A program made the translations under genes and the position numbers. Source: Candidatus Vicinibacter proximus (lineage in GTDB: Bacteria > Bacteroidota > Bacteroidia > Chitinophagales > Saprospiraceae). From it: DNA of 64,000 bases. Under the pieces are notes generated by a model that was not told the DNA's origin, ran no database searches, and saw only the letters and a program-made list of their open reading frames with translations. The stretch covers positions 807,001 to 871,000 of the forward strand of contig JADJOE010000001.1 in the NCBI GenBank assembly GCA_016713905.1, read 5' to 3'. This document shows, one piece after another, positions 12,396-21,603 of the stretch (position 1 is its first letter; each line of letters begins with the position of its first letter).

Positions 12396-13742
12396 ATGAA
12401 ACTATTTAAAAGTCTAAATTTCTGGGTAGCTTCCACAATTTTGCTCATGATTGGGTATGCTATCAGTTGTACCAAAAATGATCAGGTGTTGGATTTGGGG
12501 ACTCCCTCTACCAATGAGTTGTATTCGTTAAAAACTTCTGCTGCACCAGCTATTGATGGGTCGATTGATGCTGCATGGGAGAATGCTACAAAATTGAATT
12601 TCACTGCAACGGTGCCGGATCCGGGAAATAACCTGTTTAGCGGATACATTAATGAGGGATACAAGGGAACTCTTCGGTCCATGTATGACAATGATTACAT
12701 ATATTTTCTTGCAGAAATCGTAGATGCAGAAAAAAGTGTAAAGTCTGCGCCATGGTATTTTAACCCAACTACAAAGCGATGGGCGCAAGAGCCTACGGCG
12801 AGAACATTCAATTCAAGTGGTGTAATGACACGAGAGGGATGGGGAGAAGATAAGTTGGCATTTTTATGGAATATTGATAACTCTACAGCTAAGTTTAATT
12901 CACAAACCTGCTATGCGAGTTGCCATATATTTACACCTTATGTGGACTATTCTGTTACACCTGCAGTTCCGAAATCCAATGCAAGTAGTGGTAACCACTA
13001 TACCAATGGGGTAAATGAAAAATTGGACCAATGGTGGTTGCATCCTAACAGAGGTTTTTTCTTTGACAACATGGATGATAATTATCAAGATTGGGCTGGA
13101 GGACCTGCAGTAACTAATTTAGTAGGAGGATCAGGTAATGGTAGACATTTTGATGATTTAGTAGTATCCGGGGCTTCAACAACTTGGCCATTTGCTCCAA
13201 CATATACCTCCGATGCAACTCAAGGATCTTTTAATAATAGACAAAATTTAAAGTTGGATGACACAGGGTCAGTGGTCACGGTTCCTTTATGGGTAGTGCC
13301 GAATGAAAGCAATTATGATTTTATCAAAGTTACTGATACTTTATCAGGAGGAAGAGCTGTAAAAATTACCAATGTTAGTTCAACAGGAATATTGACTTAT
13401 GTTGGTGGGACAATAGACCCAAGTGTAGGGACAGACTATCAAAGAATTGGAGATCCGGTGACCGGCGGAATTGGCGCGAAAAGTATTCCAGGGGTGATCA
13501 TTGCTCCGGTATTAAGAGGAAGAGCAGACATTAATTGTGTTTCCATTTTTACAGGATCTGGTTGGATTTATGAGTTTAAAAGACTCTTAAAAACAAGTGA
13601 TGTTTTAAAACAAGACATTGATTTTACCAAAGGAAAAGATGGAGATCAATTGGCTGACCAACCATTTGGTGTGGCTATTTTCAACAAATCAAATTATCAA
13701 CATGCAATCAAACCAAATCTGCTTTTGAAATTTGAAAAGTAG
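12396..13742 (+). CDS. Ethylbenzene-dehydrogenase-like (EB_dh/DOMON-type) lipoprotein with CxxxCH site
   Basis: Predicted lipoprotein of 448 residues (signal to Cys25, YAISC). The body begins with the motif set typical of EB_dh / carbohydrate-binding-like domains (APAIDGSIDAAWENATKLNF ... YIYFLAEIVDAEKS), a fold that binds b-type haem in the gamma subunit of ethylbenzene and related dehydrogenases. Residues 172-177 read CYASCH, a CxxxCH arrangement that could attach haem c, although the canonical motif is CxxCH. It is the first gene of a compact operon with a cytochrome-like lipoprotein (35-base gap) and a DUF5777 barrel (6-base gap), suggesting an envelope electron-transfer module. No enzyme activity can be assigned. 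Confidence 0.75.
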   Translation: MKLFKSLNFWVASTILLMIGYAISCTKNDQVLDLGTPSTNELYSLKTSAAPAIDGSIDAAWENATKLNFTATVPDPGNNLFSGYINEGYKGTLRSMYDNDYIYFLAEIVDAEKSVKSAPWYFNPTTKRWAQEPTARTFNSSGVMTREGWGEDKLAFLWNIDNSTAKFNSQTCYASCHIFTPYVDYSVTPAVPKSNASSGNHYTNGVNEKLDQWWLHPNRGFFFDNMDDNYQDWAGGPAVTNLVGGSGNGRHFDDLVVSGASTTWPFAPTYTSDATQGSFNNRQNLKLDDTGSVVTVPLWVVPNESNYDFIKVTDTLSGGRAVKITNVSSTGILTYVGGTIDPSVGTDYQRIGDPVTGGIGAKSIPGVIIAPVLRGRADINCVSIFTGSGWIYEFKRLLKTSDVLKQDIDFTKGKDGDQLADQPFGVAIFNKSNYQHAIKPNLLLKFEK

Positions 13743-13777
13743 TTTTCAACTGTTCGCTTAATTTTAAAAATAAAAAC

Positions 13778-14179
13778 ATGTCAAAAAGTAGAATAGTGCT
13801 ATCCTTTGGGGTCGTAGCTTTCATCGCTTGTTGTCTTCCCGGATGTTACAAAGTTACCACGTTCATTGAAAATAATGGAACTGAAGTTACAGAGGTGGTC
13901 AGTTTGACGAAGGATATTCAGCCTGTTTTCAATAACAGCTGCAGTATTAGCGGTTGTCACAATTCTGGTGGCATCAAACCAAACCTTTCAGAAGGCAATT
14001 CATATAATTCCTTGTCAAATGGCGGTTATGTGAACACAGGTTCTCCTGAAGCCAGCGGAATATACCTTTGGTTGGCAGGCAAGCGTGCTACGCCTATGCC
14101 CCCATCCGGACCTGCGAATCCTTCAAATATCAATCAACTTGTATTAGCCTGGATCAAACAAGGCGCTAACAACAATTAA
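13778..14179 (+). CDS. Small c-type-cytochrome-like lipoprotein
   Basis: A 133-residue lipoprotein (LPGC, lipidated Cys23). The mature part has the usual plan of a Bacteroidota cytochrome c-like domain: VSLTKDIQPVFNNSC, then C55-x4-C60-H61 (CSISGCH), a later TPMPPSG with a candidate distal Met ligand, and a terminal LVLAWIKQGANNN. The haem-site spacing is CX4CH, not CX2CH, so haem attachment is likely but not certain. The middle gene of a three-gene operon; probably passes electrons with the upstream EB_dh-like protein at the outer membrane or in the periplasm. Confidence 0.8.
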   Translation: MSKSRIVLSFGVVAFIACCLPGCYKVTTFIENNGTEVTEVVSLTKDIQPVFNNSCSISGCHNSGGIKPNLSEGNSYNSLSNGGYVNTGSPEASGIYLWLAGKRATPMPPSGPANPSNINQLVLAWIKQGANNN

Positions 14180-14185
14180 ACTATT

Positions 14186-15097
14186 ATGAAAAACTATCAA
14201 TATTATTCATCAAAAATCATGCATGCAAGCCATGTATTAATGCTGGCCTTGTTATGTTTTTCCCTGAGCGCTCAGGAAGAGACTCAAGGAATGGAGCCAG
14301 GAAGTCAAAAAGCAAAACTGGTAAAAAATACTTTTGAAAGTAATTGGATATTGGACAATCAAAGTGTGATGGTTCCCATCAAGGGGACATTTGAAATGGA
14401 TATCCAACATCGATTTGGTGTAGTGAACAAGGGGTATGAAGATTTTTATGGGGTATTTGCACCATCGAATATCCGGCTTGGGTTCAGCTATACTTTTATA
14501 GATAAATTGCAATTGGGATTTGGTCTGACAAAAGAAAGACTGCAATGGGATTTTAACGCCAAGTATGCATTAATTCGTCAAGCAACGTCCGGAGGATGGC
14601 CGTTTAGTTTGACTTATTTTGGAAATATTGTTGTAGATACCAGAGCTAAGGAGAATTTTGTAACCGGAACGGATCGTCTTTCTTATTTCCACCAATTGAT
14701 ATTGGCACGAAAAATTACAGATCGAATTTCCATTCAAGTCGCTCCAAGTTTATCTCATTTCAACAATGTGGAAGGGTATAAAGATGCAGAAGGCAATATC
14801 CAGAAGAAATTGGAAAATGATCATTTTGCAATTGCTTTTGGCGGCAGGTTCAAGGTTACAGAAAGTATGAGTATACTGGTAAATTATGACCAGCCTTTAA
14901 CAACCCACCCTTTGAACAATCCACATCCGAATATTAATTTTGGTGTTGAATTTGTGACCAGTGCGCATGCATTTGAAGTGTTTGTTGGAAACTATTATGG
15001 GATAGTACCGCAGAGTAACAATTTATTCAACAAGAATGATTACACTGAGGGGGATTTCCTTATTGGTTTTAATATAACTCGCTTATGGAATTATTAA
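14186..15097 (+). CDS. DUF5777 family outer-membrane beta-barrel-like protein
   Basis: A 303-residue exported protein. After a short signal region (ASHVLMLALLCFSLSAQ) it shows the DUF5777 pattern: SNWILDNQSVMVPIKGTFEMD, the IQHRFGVVNKGYEDFYGVF block, then alternating strand-like segments ending in an aromatic residue (GFNITRLWNY), as in outer-membrane barrels. It starts 6 bases after the cytochrome-like lipoprotein and closes the operon. Genes of this family often sit beside periplasmic cytochrome or YceI-like proteins in Bacteroidota; the function is unknown. Confidence 0.8.
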   Translation: MKNYQYYSSKIMHASHVLMLALLCFSLSAQEETQGMEPGSQKAKLVKNTFESNWILDNQSVMVPIKGTFEMDIQHRFGVVNKGYEDFYGVFAPSNIRLGFSYTFIDKLQLGFGLTKERLQWDFNAKYALIRQATSGGWPFSLTYFGNIVVDTRAKENFVTGTDRLSYFHQLILARKITDRISIQVAPSLSHFNNVEGYKDAEGNIQKKLENDHFAIAFGGRFKVTESMSILVNYDQPLTTHPLNNPHPNINFGVEFVTSAHAFEVFVGNYYGIVPQSNNLFNKNDYTEGDFLIGFNITRLWNY

Positions 15098-15241
15098 TTA
15101 GAGTTTGTTAAAATTATCTTCTTATGGATTTCTAAGGATCTTAATCTGTGATGAATATTTAGTATAATTAAATGGTTAATTTATCTCCACTTTAAGAGCA
15201 GAAGTCTAATATACAGTTTTCATAAGTAAGTTTAAAATGGA

Positions 15242-15282
15242 ATTACGGAAGGTTCGCTTTGGGCCTTCCGTGATTTTTTTTA
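15242..15282 (+). terminator. Rho-independent terminator of the cytochrome operon
   Basis: An 11-bp stem (ATTACGGAAGG at 15242-15252 with CCTTCCGTGAT at 15264-15274, one G-T pair) runs into eight T. It lies about 145 bases beyond the DUF5777 stop. Confidence 0.75.
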
Positions 15283-15387
15283 TCTAAAGGATCTTGAGAA
15301 TTGATTGTAATCAATCAGTTGTTTTGCAATTGAAAATTAGCTTTGGTTGGGGTACCTTGACGTATCTTGTAAAAATCTTGCGGGCGC

Positions 15388-15435
15388 ACTTGTTTTGAAT
15401 GGTCTTTTGCCTTTCATCATGAAATCTTAATGCAT
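15388..15435 (+). repeat. 48-bp dispersed repeat, copy 1
   Basis: A 48-base stretch (core GGTCTTTTGCCTTTCAT, ending TAATGCAT) matches 21801-21848 at about 41 of 48 positions. Both copies lie in non-coding gaps on the same strand. Function unknown. Confidence 0.6.
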
Positions 15436-15536
15436 AGAATAGGATTCAGGGAATCTACTTGTTTAGTTTCAATGCAATTAATTTTAATTTGTTGCACATT
15501 AATTATAATTTTAGGTTCACAATTTAAAAATCAAGT

Positions 15537-16292
15537 ATGGCATTTAAAAATCCATTCCAACTTAAAACAGGGTCCAGCCCGTTGCTCAGAGAATCTATTC
15601 TAACCAATCAGGACAATCTTGGAGACGTTATTGGGACAGAGAGAATGACTGTAAGTGGAACCATTAACAGGTCTTTGATTCTGGGGTTCATACTTGTGCT
15701 TACTTCCTGTATATCCTATATCATGCCCAATGCTATATTTATGTGGGTAGGCGTAATTGGTGGATTGATATGTGTGATAACCGCGGCATTTAAAACGCAA
15801 TGGTCGCCCATTTTGGCACCATTGTATGTTGCATTTGAAGGACTATTTGTAGGCACAGTTTCATTCATGTATGCCAGCATGTTTAACGGCATAGTTTTTC
15901 AGGCGGTTTCGCTGACTATGGCTGTTTTTTTTCTGATGCTTTTCCTATACAAGTCAGGCATTATCAAGGTCAATAATACTTTCAGGTCCGTAATCATAGG
16001 CGCTACAGGTGCTATTGCATTGGTTTATATAGTCACCATGATTTTGGGATTTTTTAATGTTCAGGTCCCTTTTATTTATGGCAATGGTTTATTTGGCATT
16101 GGTTTCAGCGTTTTGGTTGTGGGTATTGCTGCGTTTAACCTGATGCTTGATTTTGATTTTTTTGATAAAGGAGAATCGGCAGGTTTACCAAAGTACATGG
16201 AATGGTATGCTGCCATGGGGCTTTGGGTGACACTGATTTGGCTTTACCTGGAGATGCTAAGACTATTATCTAAATTGTCCAGTAGGGATTAA
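15537..16292 (+). CDS. Bax inhibitor-1/YccA family membrane protein
   Basis: A 251-residue inner-membrane protein with seven hydrophobic segments after a polar N-terminus (residues 1-43, ending ERMTVSGTINRSL). The layout and motifs (the second-segment LAPLYVAFEGLFVGTVSF, the last segments with LDFDFFDKG and EWYAAMGLWVTLIWLYLEMLRLL) are those of the Bax1-I/YccA-like group common in Bacteroidota. Relatives include calcium-leak channels and modulators of FtsH-type proteolysis; the exact role here is unknown. It stands alone and converges with the minus-strand pair that follows. Confidence 0.88.
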   Translation: MAFKNPFQLKTGSSPLLRESILTNQDNLGDVIGTERMTVSGTINRSLILGFILVLTSCISYIMPNAIFMWVGVIGGLICVITAAFKTQWSPILAPLYVAFEGLFVGTVSFMYASMFNGIVFQAVSLTMAVFFLMLFLYKSGIIKVNNTFRSVIIGATGAIALVYIVTMILGFFNVQVPFIYGNGLFGIGFSVLVVGIAAFNLMLDFDFFDKGESAGLPKYMEWYAAMGLWVTLIWLYLEMLRLLSKLSSRD

Positions 16293-16305
16293 CGAATAAG
16301 CAACT

Positions 16306-16323
16306 TGATCCAATCCTGGATCA
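16306..16323. terminator. Weak hairpin between convergent genes
   Basis: TGATCCA and TGGATCA (16306-16323, 7-bp stem, ATCC loop) sit in the 50-base gap between two convergent genes. It could end transcription from both sides, but the stem is short and the flanking T runs are poor. Confidence 0.35.
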
Positions 16324-16342
16324 GTTTATTCTACGGACAATT

Positions 16343-16852
16343 TCAATTGCCTTCCTGCAATCTGTCCAGGAATTCTTCCAGCAGATAAAAATCATAAATG
16401 CCAGTGGTTATTTCTTTTCCGGGATGGAAGATCCAGCCGAGAACCTGTTCAGGGTAGTTTTCCTCATCGATGGAAACTGTGGCTAAAGTTTGTTTCAGGT
16501 CCGATTCCTGAATGGACTTCAGTAAAGTTAAGTCTGTCAACAAATGAACGGAGGATAAGGTATGGTCTGTTAAATTTGGGATCATGCCGGCATAAAGATT
16601 AAGTGGCTGGTTCATTAATAAAACCGAATCCAGAATTCTAAGAAATTCAAAAACTCCTTTTTTCTCTTCATCCGCCGTAAAGCCTATGATACCCGGACCT
16701 TCCGTCCAATCTCTGAGTTGATTGATCAGTCTGTTTGCTTCCAGTTGGTCCATGCTGTCGAGATCCAATGCCAGAAAGTCAATTTCTCTTGCTGCTAGAT
16801 ACCTTGCAATGGTCAGGTCTGATACGGGATATGCAATGAGTAATTTTTTCAT
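16343..16852 (-). CDS. Conserved-looking hypothetical protein translationally coupled to rnhB
   Basis: A soluble protein of 169 residues that I do not recognise. It begins MKKLLIAYPVSDLTIARYL and alternates hydrophobic strand-like and helical segments (EIDFLALDLDSMDQL, PGIIGFTADEE, LNLYAGMIPNL), suggesting a Rossmann-like or half TIM-barrel fold, perhaps distantly like phosphoribosylanthranilate isomerase. No catalytic motif is evident. Its ATG overlaps the rnhB stop by four bases (ATGA), so the two are almost certainly one operon. Confidence 0.7.
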   Translation of the reverse strand: MKKLLIAYPVSDLTIARYLAAREIDFLALDLDSMDQLEANRLINQLRDWTEGPGIIGFTADEEKKGVFEFLRILDSVLLMNQPLNLYAGMIPNLTDHTLSSVHLLTDLTLLKSIQESDLKQTLATVSIDEENYPEQVLGWIFHPGKEITTGIYDFYLLEEFLDRLQEGN

Positions 16853-17460
16853 GGATTGAAGAGGTTTTTAGATAAATCAGGAGAGCTGACTTTAAAAGTT
16901 TTTCGATGATGTAGCGATGGACCATGCATCAGGATCATGCTGCGGTGGAATTTGGTTGGGTATGCTTTATTTTGATCCCATCCATATACAGGAAATTCTT
17001 CATGGAGGCGAGCCATGATGTCATCACGACTTGTCTTTGCCAAAATAGAAGCCGCCGCAATGGCCTGGTATAAGCTGTCCCCTTTGACCACTGCAAGTTG
17101 TGGAATATGGGCGATGGGTATGGTTTTATTACCATCCACCAGAATAAATTCAGGTTTAGGGTTTAATTTTAGCACACAATTTGCCATTGCTTTCAGGCTG
17201 GCTCGCAGTATGTTGATTCGGTCAATTTCCTGTGGGGATGACTCACAAATTGCATAGGCCAGAGCTTTATGGACAATTTCTTCTCTAAGCACCCTTCTTT
17301 GAAGATCTGATAATTGTTTACTGTCATTCAAGCCCAGGATTGGATTGTCCGGATCAAGGATTACCGCAGCAGCTACGACTGGTCCGGCAAGGCAACCACG
17401 TCCTGCTTCATCACAACCTGCTTCATATTTAATTAATTTGTAATATGATTTGAGTTTCAC
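16849..17460 (-). CDS. rnhB: Ribonuclease HII
   Basis: Removes ribonucleotides misincorporated in DNA and RNA from RNA/DNA hybrids. The 203-residue length fits the family. The first catalytic pair is D17-E18 in GCDEAGRGCLAGPVVAAAV, the third acidic residue is D109 in FILVDGNK, and the conserved lysine-containing NDSKQLS and AAASILAKTSRD follow. It overlaps the downstream hypothetical gene by four bases. Its start lies next to the promoter of the divergent M14 gene, so the 54-base gap must serve both directions. Confidence 0.97.
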   Translation of the reverse strand: MKLKSYYKLIKYEAGCDEAGRGCLAGPVVAAAVILDPDNPILGLNDSKQLSDLQRRVLREEIVHKALAYAICESSPQEIDRINILRASLKAMANCVLKLNPKPEFILVDGNKTIPIAHIPQLAVVKGDSLYQAIAAASILAKTSRDDIMARLHEEFPVYGWDQNKAYPTKFHRSMILMHGPSLHHRKTFKVSSPDLSKNLFNP

Positions 17461-17490
17461 TTGACTTTATTACCGAATTTTATATCTTTG
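17461..17490 (+). promoter_or_regulatory. Bacteroidota-type promoter
   Basis: TTG at 17461-17463 and TATCTTTG at 17483-17490 (consensus TAnnTTTG) are separated by 19 bases, and the ATG of the M14 gene follows 24 bases later. This is a very good match to the Bacteroidota sigma-A promoter. Confidence 0.7.
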
Positions 17491-17514
17491 TCCCCGTAAA
17501 ATTACGCGTATTCC

Positions 17515-19836
17515 ATGAGGTCTCAATTTATCCGATTGCTATTGTTTGTTTTTGTTTTACCCACCCTCAGCATCGGTCAGCACGACTGGCATAAAATCAA
17601 GATTTCACTGGAAGGAAAAACAATTCGAGACCTCCAGTATACGGGCCTGGCATTTGATCACGGACAGTATGAACCGGGTATAAGTTTTACCGGTGATTTC
17701 ACCCATGAAGAAATGGAGAAACTGGAAAAAGCCGGTTTCAAATTAGAAATAGTTGCCAATAAGATATTGATTCAACCGCGCACTCCGGTAAGTTGCGATT
17801 CAATTTCTGATGGTGGTCCAGTATTCAAATTACCCAGTAATTACCCATATGGTTCAATGAATGGATTTCCGAATTTAAATGAATTATATGAATCCCTTGA
17901 TTTGATGCAGGAGCTATACCCCAAGCTTATCACAGTGCGGAAATCTGTTGGAAACTTCCGAACAGAGGAAGGAAATCTGATCTATTATGTAAAAATATCT
18001 GATAACCCGGATTTGGATGAATCAGAGCCGGAGATTCTTTATACTGCACTTCACCACGCACGTGAACCGGTAAGTATGTCACAGATGCTTTATTTTATGT
18101 GGCATTTACTGGAGAATTATGGACAAGATCAGGAGATAACCAAGTTGGTAAATTCCAGAGCCATGTATTTCATTCCATGTGTAAATCCTGATGGTTATCT
18201 GTACAACCAGAAAACCAACCCTGCGGGACAGGGATTTTGGCGAAAAAACAGAAAAGAAGATACAGATGGAGTTGGCGTAGACCTAAACCGAAATTATGGA
18301 TATCAGTGGGGATATAACGATACAGGTTCATCTCCTTTATGGGGTTCCGAAACTTTCAGAGGAGAGAACGCATTTTCAGAAATTGAAACAAAGGCCATCC
18401 GTCAATTTTGTATAGATCATGAATTTCAGATTGCATTGAATTATCACTCTCATGGAGATTTGTTGATTGTGCCTTGGGGATATTCCAGTTTGAATACAGT
18501 GGATTCCAGTTTATTTTCTGCAATGGCTACCCAGTATACGCGTTACAACCGTTTCAGAGTTGGGTCTTCCTTCAGTACACTTAACTATGAAGTGAACGGA
18601 GTAAGTGATGATTGGATGTATGGAGATGTGGTTTCCAAAAACAAGATCTTTGCATTTACCCCTGAGGTAGGGTATAATTTCTGGCCTGAGCGAAAAGACA
18701 TTCTTCGAATCAATCAAAGTACTCAGTTTATGAATAAAATGGCCGCATGGAATGCAGGGGCCTGTGCGGAAATGAAAGACCATAGTCCCGAAGTGCTTGC
18801 GGTGGACCAAGGTAGTCTTAATGTGTTTGTTCAGCGTACAGGAGTAGCGCAGGCAGCCATTCATGTGGTATGCAGCAGCGATCATCCTAACCATGTCTTC
18901 ATACAAAACATAATCCCATTTGTCTTAGAGCCCGGAGCCGGTTATATGGTTCCAATTGAATATACTTTGGGTCCTGGATTGAGTCGGGGAGAGGTAATAA
19001 ATTTTACGATTAAACTGACCACAGGTGATTATGAACAGACTATTCAGGCAAGAAAGGTTTATTGGGGAAATCCTGCCTGGGAAGAAAAATGTTTAGATCA
19101 AAACCAATGGATGTCACCAAACAATAATCCACTGGTCATTACAACAGAAAGTTATACCTCCGCCCCTGGTTCTTTTACGGATAGTCCGAATAAAAAACTT
19201 ACCCCGGGAAGAGAATATCGGATGCGTACAACGGTTCCGATAGATCTTCGTAATGCAGCCAGTGCATTTTTGAGTTTGCAGGCCAAATGGGATTTGAATC
19301 CGGAGTCTGATTTTGCACAAGTGCAGATATCTACAGATGGGATATCCTTTGAGCCGATATGTGGTAGATACACTGTGCGGGGTGGAAATTTTCAAGATCT
19401 GGACAACCCGGTTTATTCCGGTAGTCAGAAGAACTGGATTGCTGAATGGATTGATCTCAAAAAATACTTAGGCAGAAGTATCTATTTACAAATTTTTGTA
19501 AATACCAATTACAGTGAAATACCTTATGATGGCTTTTATGTGGACGATATAAAGTTATTTACCTCATTTTATACTAGCAATCATGAATCTGAGCGCTCGC
19601 TGATCCATGTTTATCCACAACCAGCACATGCCTATCTGGAAATCAGGTCAGAGGATATCTTGCCTGCTAAGCTGAATTTAAGTCAGTTGGATGGAAAAAC
19701 GCTGGAGATGCCTTTAAAACATCTTGGTTCGGGACATTGGCGAATGGATGTGGCAGGTCTGCAACCGGGTGTCTATTTATTGCATTATGTCAATGCCCAA
19801 GGGCATCAGGAAATCCAAAAAATAAGTATTCAATAG
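17515..19836 (+). CDS. T9SS-exported M14 zinc carboxypeptidase
   Basis: A secreted metallocarboxypeptidase of 773 residues. After a signal peptide (IRLLLFVFVLPTLSIGQ) and a propeptide-like region, the M14 domain shows the zinc motif H181-x-x-E184 (HHAREP), the substrate-binding stretch NPDGYLYN ... WRKNR ... GVDLNRNY, the third zinc ligand H311 (NYHSHG) and the catalytic glutamate E384 (FTPEVG). A beta-rich module (about 430-690) with a jelly-roll-like MAM/CBM character (WIAEWIDLKKYLGRSIYLQI ... GFYVDDIKL) and a T9SS sorting domain (VYPQPAHAYL onward) follow. It removes C-terminal residues from peptides outside the cell. A paralogue lies at 22110-23918. The aldehyde dehydrogenase starts 5 bases after the stop and may be cotranscribed. 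Confidence 0.93.
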   Translation: MRSQFIRLLLFVFVLPTLSIGQHDWHKIKISLEGKTIRDLQYTGLAFDHGQYEPGISFTGDFTHEEMEKLEKAGFKLEIVANKILIQPRTPVSCDSISDGGPVFKLPSNYPYGSMNGFPNLNELYESLDLMQELYPKLITVRKSVGNFRTEEGNLIYYVKISDNPDLDESEPEILYTALHHAREPVSMSQMLYFMWHLLENYGQDQEITKLVNSRAMYFIPCVNPDGYLYNQKTNPAGQGFWRKNRKEDTDGVGVDLNRNYGYQWGYNDTGSSPLWGSETFRGENAFSEIETKAIRQFCIDHEFQIALNYHSHGDLLIVPWGYSSLNTVDSSLFSAMATQYTRYNRFRVGSSFSTLNYEVNGVSDDWMYGDVVSKNKIFAFTPEVGYNFWPERKDILRINQSTQFMNKMAAWNAGACAEMKDHSPEVLAVDQGSLNVFVQRTGVAQAAIHVVCSSDHPNHVFIQNIIPFVLEPGAGYMVPIEYTLGPGLSRGEVINFTIKLTTGDYEQTIQARKVYWGNPAWEEKCLDQNQWMSPNNNPLVITTESYTSAPGSFTDSPNKKLTPGREYRMRTTVPIDLRNAASAFLSLQAKWDLNPESDFAQVQISTDGISFEPICGRYTVRGGNFQDLDNPVYSGSQKNWIAEWIDLKKYLGRSIYLQIFVNTNYSEIPYDGFYVDDIKLFTSFYTSNHESERSLIHVYPQPAHAYLEIRSEDILPAKLNLSQLDGKTLEMPLKHLGSGHWRMDVAGLQPGVYLLHYVNAQGHQEIQKISIQ

Positions 19837-19841
19837 AAATT

Positions 19842-21368
19842 ATGATACAAGTAAATTTGGCTGCACTACAGCTTAAGGAAGAAAATTCCGGAAGCTGGTG
19901 TGGGAGCAGGTCTTTTCTTTCCGGAGAATGGATTTCCAGTTATTCACCGGTTGACGGTAAACTTATTGGAAAAGTAAGTCAAACCGATGAAAAGGAGTAT
20001 GAGAATATCATTAACGAAGCGCATGAAGCTTTTTTAACGTGGCGGATGGTTCCGGCACCGAAACGTGGCGAGTTTGTACGTCAATTGGGAGAAGAACTCA
20101 GAAGGCACAAAGAAGATCTTGGTGCATTGGTTTCCTATGAGATGGGTAAAAGTCTTCAGGAAGGCCTTGGGGAGGTCCAGGAGATGATAGACATCTGTGA
20201 TTTTGCTGTAGGCCTCAGCAGGCAGTTGTATGGACTTACGATGCATTCGGAACGTCCATTGCACAGGATGTATGAGCAATGGCATCCTTTGGGAGTGGTA
20301 GGTGTAATTTCTGCGTTTAATTTTCCGGTTGCTGTGTGGTCCTGGAATGCAGCGTTAGCCTGGGTGTGCGGAAATACAGTGGTCTGGAAGCCCTCTGAAA
20401 AAACACCACTTTGCAGTGTAGCTGTGCAGCATATTGTATGTAAAGTGTTGGCACAAAACAATTATCCGCAAAGTGTATCCTGTATCCTAAATGGTGATGC
20501 AGTTCTTGGGCATAAATTATGTCAGGATGTTAGAATACCGCTAATTTCGGCAACTGGATCTGCGCGTATGGGAAGATCAATTGGGGTGACTGTAGCAGAA
20601 CGATTTGGCAAAAGCATTTTAGAACTTGGAGGAAACAATGCGGTCATTATCAGTGAAACTGCTGATCTTAAAAAAGTATTGCCAGCCATTGTGTTTGGGG
20701 CAGTAGGAACAGCCGGTCAGAGATGTACTTCTACCAGAAGATTGATTATTCACGAATCCAAATATGCGGAAGTCAGACAGGTGATGCAAAAGGCCTATGG
20801 TCAGTTGAGAATAGGCAATCCGCTGGATCAGCAAAACCATGTTGGCCCATTGATAGATAGGCGTGCTGTAGAAATATATTTGAAAGCATTGGAGCAAATA
20901 AAAGTTCAAGGAGGTCGCATGTTGGTAGAAGGTGGTGTAATCGAGGGGGCTGATTTCTCCAGTGGATGTTATGTACGGCCATGTATAGCGGAAGTAAAGT
21001 CAGACATGAAGATTGTGCATGAGGAAACGTTTGCGCCTATACTTTATTTAATGACTTACAAGACCCTTGATGAGGCCATTTCCATACAAAATAATGTTCC
21101 TCAGGGATTATCCTCTGCCATCATGACAGAAAGTCTAAGAGAAGCGGAATTATTTTTATCCGCAACCGGATCTGATTGTGGCATTGCGAATGTGAACATT
21201 GGAACTTCAGGAGCAGAAATCGGTGGTGCATTTGGGGGAGAGAAGGAGACCGGAGGTGGTAGAGAGTCCGGATCGGATGCCTGGAAAGCCTATATGCGAA
21301 GACAAACCAATACCATAAGTTACAGTGATACCTTGACTTTAGCACAGGGAATAAAATTTGATCTATAG
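19842..21368 (+). CDS. ALDH7-type aldehyde dehydrogenase (aminoadipate-semialdehyde / piperideine-6-carboxylate dehydrogenase)
   Basis: An NAD-dependent aldehyde dehydrogenase of 508 residues. The catalytic Cys295 (GTAGQRCTSTRR) and general base Glu261 (ELGGNNA) are present at the usual 34-residue spacing. The sequence follows the ALDH7A1/antiquitin pattern (SAFNFPVAVWSWNAALAWVCGN, GNTVVWKPSEKTPL, IGGAFGGEKETGGGRESGSDAWK), a family that oxidises alpha-aminoadipate semialdehyde in lysine breakdown. The ATG at 19842 is chosen; a longer in-frame reading to 19737 runs inside the preceding gene. The 5-base gap after the M14 peptidase suggests cotranscription, though the roles differ. Confidence 0.92.
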   Translation: MIQVNLAALQLKEENSGSWCGSRSFLSGEWISSYSPVDGKLIGKVSQTDEKEYENIINEAHEAFLTWRMVPAPKRGEFVRQLGEELRRHKEDLGALVSYEMGKSLQEGLGEVQEMIDICDFAVGLSRQLYGLTMHSERPLHRMYEQWHPLGVVGVISAFNFPVAVWSWNAALAWVCGNTVVWKPSEKTPLCSVAVQHIVCKVLAQNNYPQSVSCILNGDAVLGHKLCQDVRIPLISATGSARMGRSIGVTVAERFGKSILELGGNNAVIISETADLKKVLPAIVFGAVGTAGQRCTSTRRLIIHESKYAEVRQVMQKAYGQLRIGNPLDQQNHVGPLIDRRAVEIYLKALEQIKVQGGRMLVEGGVIEGADFSSGCYVRPCIAEVKSDMKIVHEETFAPILYLMTYKTLDEAISIQNNVPQGLSSAIMTESLREAELFLSATGSDCGIANVNIGTSGAEIGGAFGGEKETGGGRESGSDAWKAYMRRQTNTISYSDTLTLAQGIKFDL

Positions 21369-21603
21369 ACTGGTTGTTAAAGAAAAAGGGCAAGTCTAAA
21401 ATCTGGTAAGAAACCAGTCTTGCAAACCGCGTTATGCACAAAAGTTGTCCTGAATGCCAGCTTATAATCCTTGTTCTTTTTTGTCTTGAGAAACCCATTC
21501 TATGCATTAGAATTTCTATTCCAAGTCAAAGAATTTTAGCTTTCGCTGTTTCGTTAAATACAAGTATTTCCTCATGCCATTTTCAAATTCTCTATTCTTT
21601 TCC

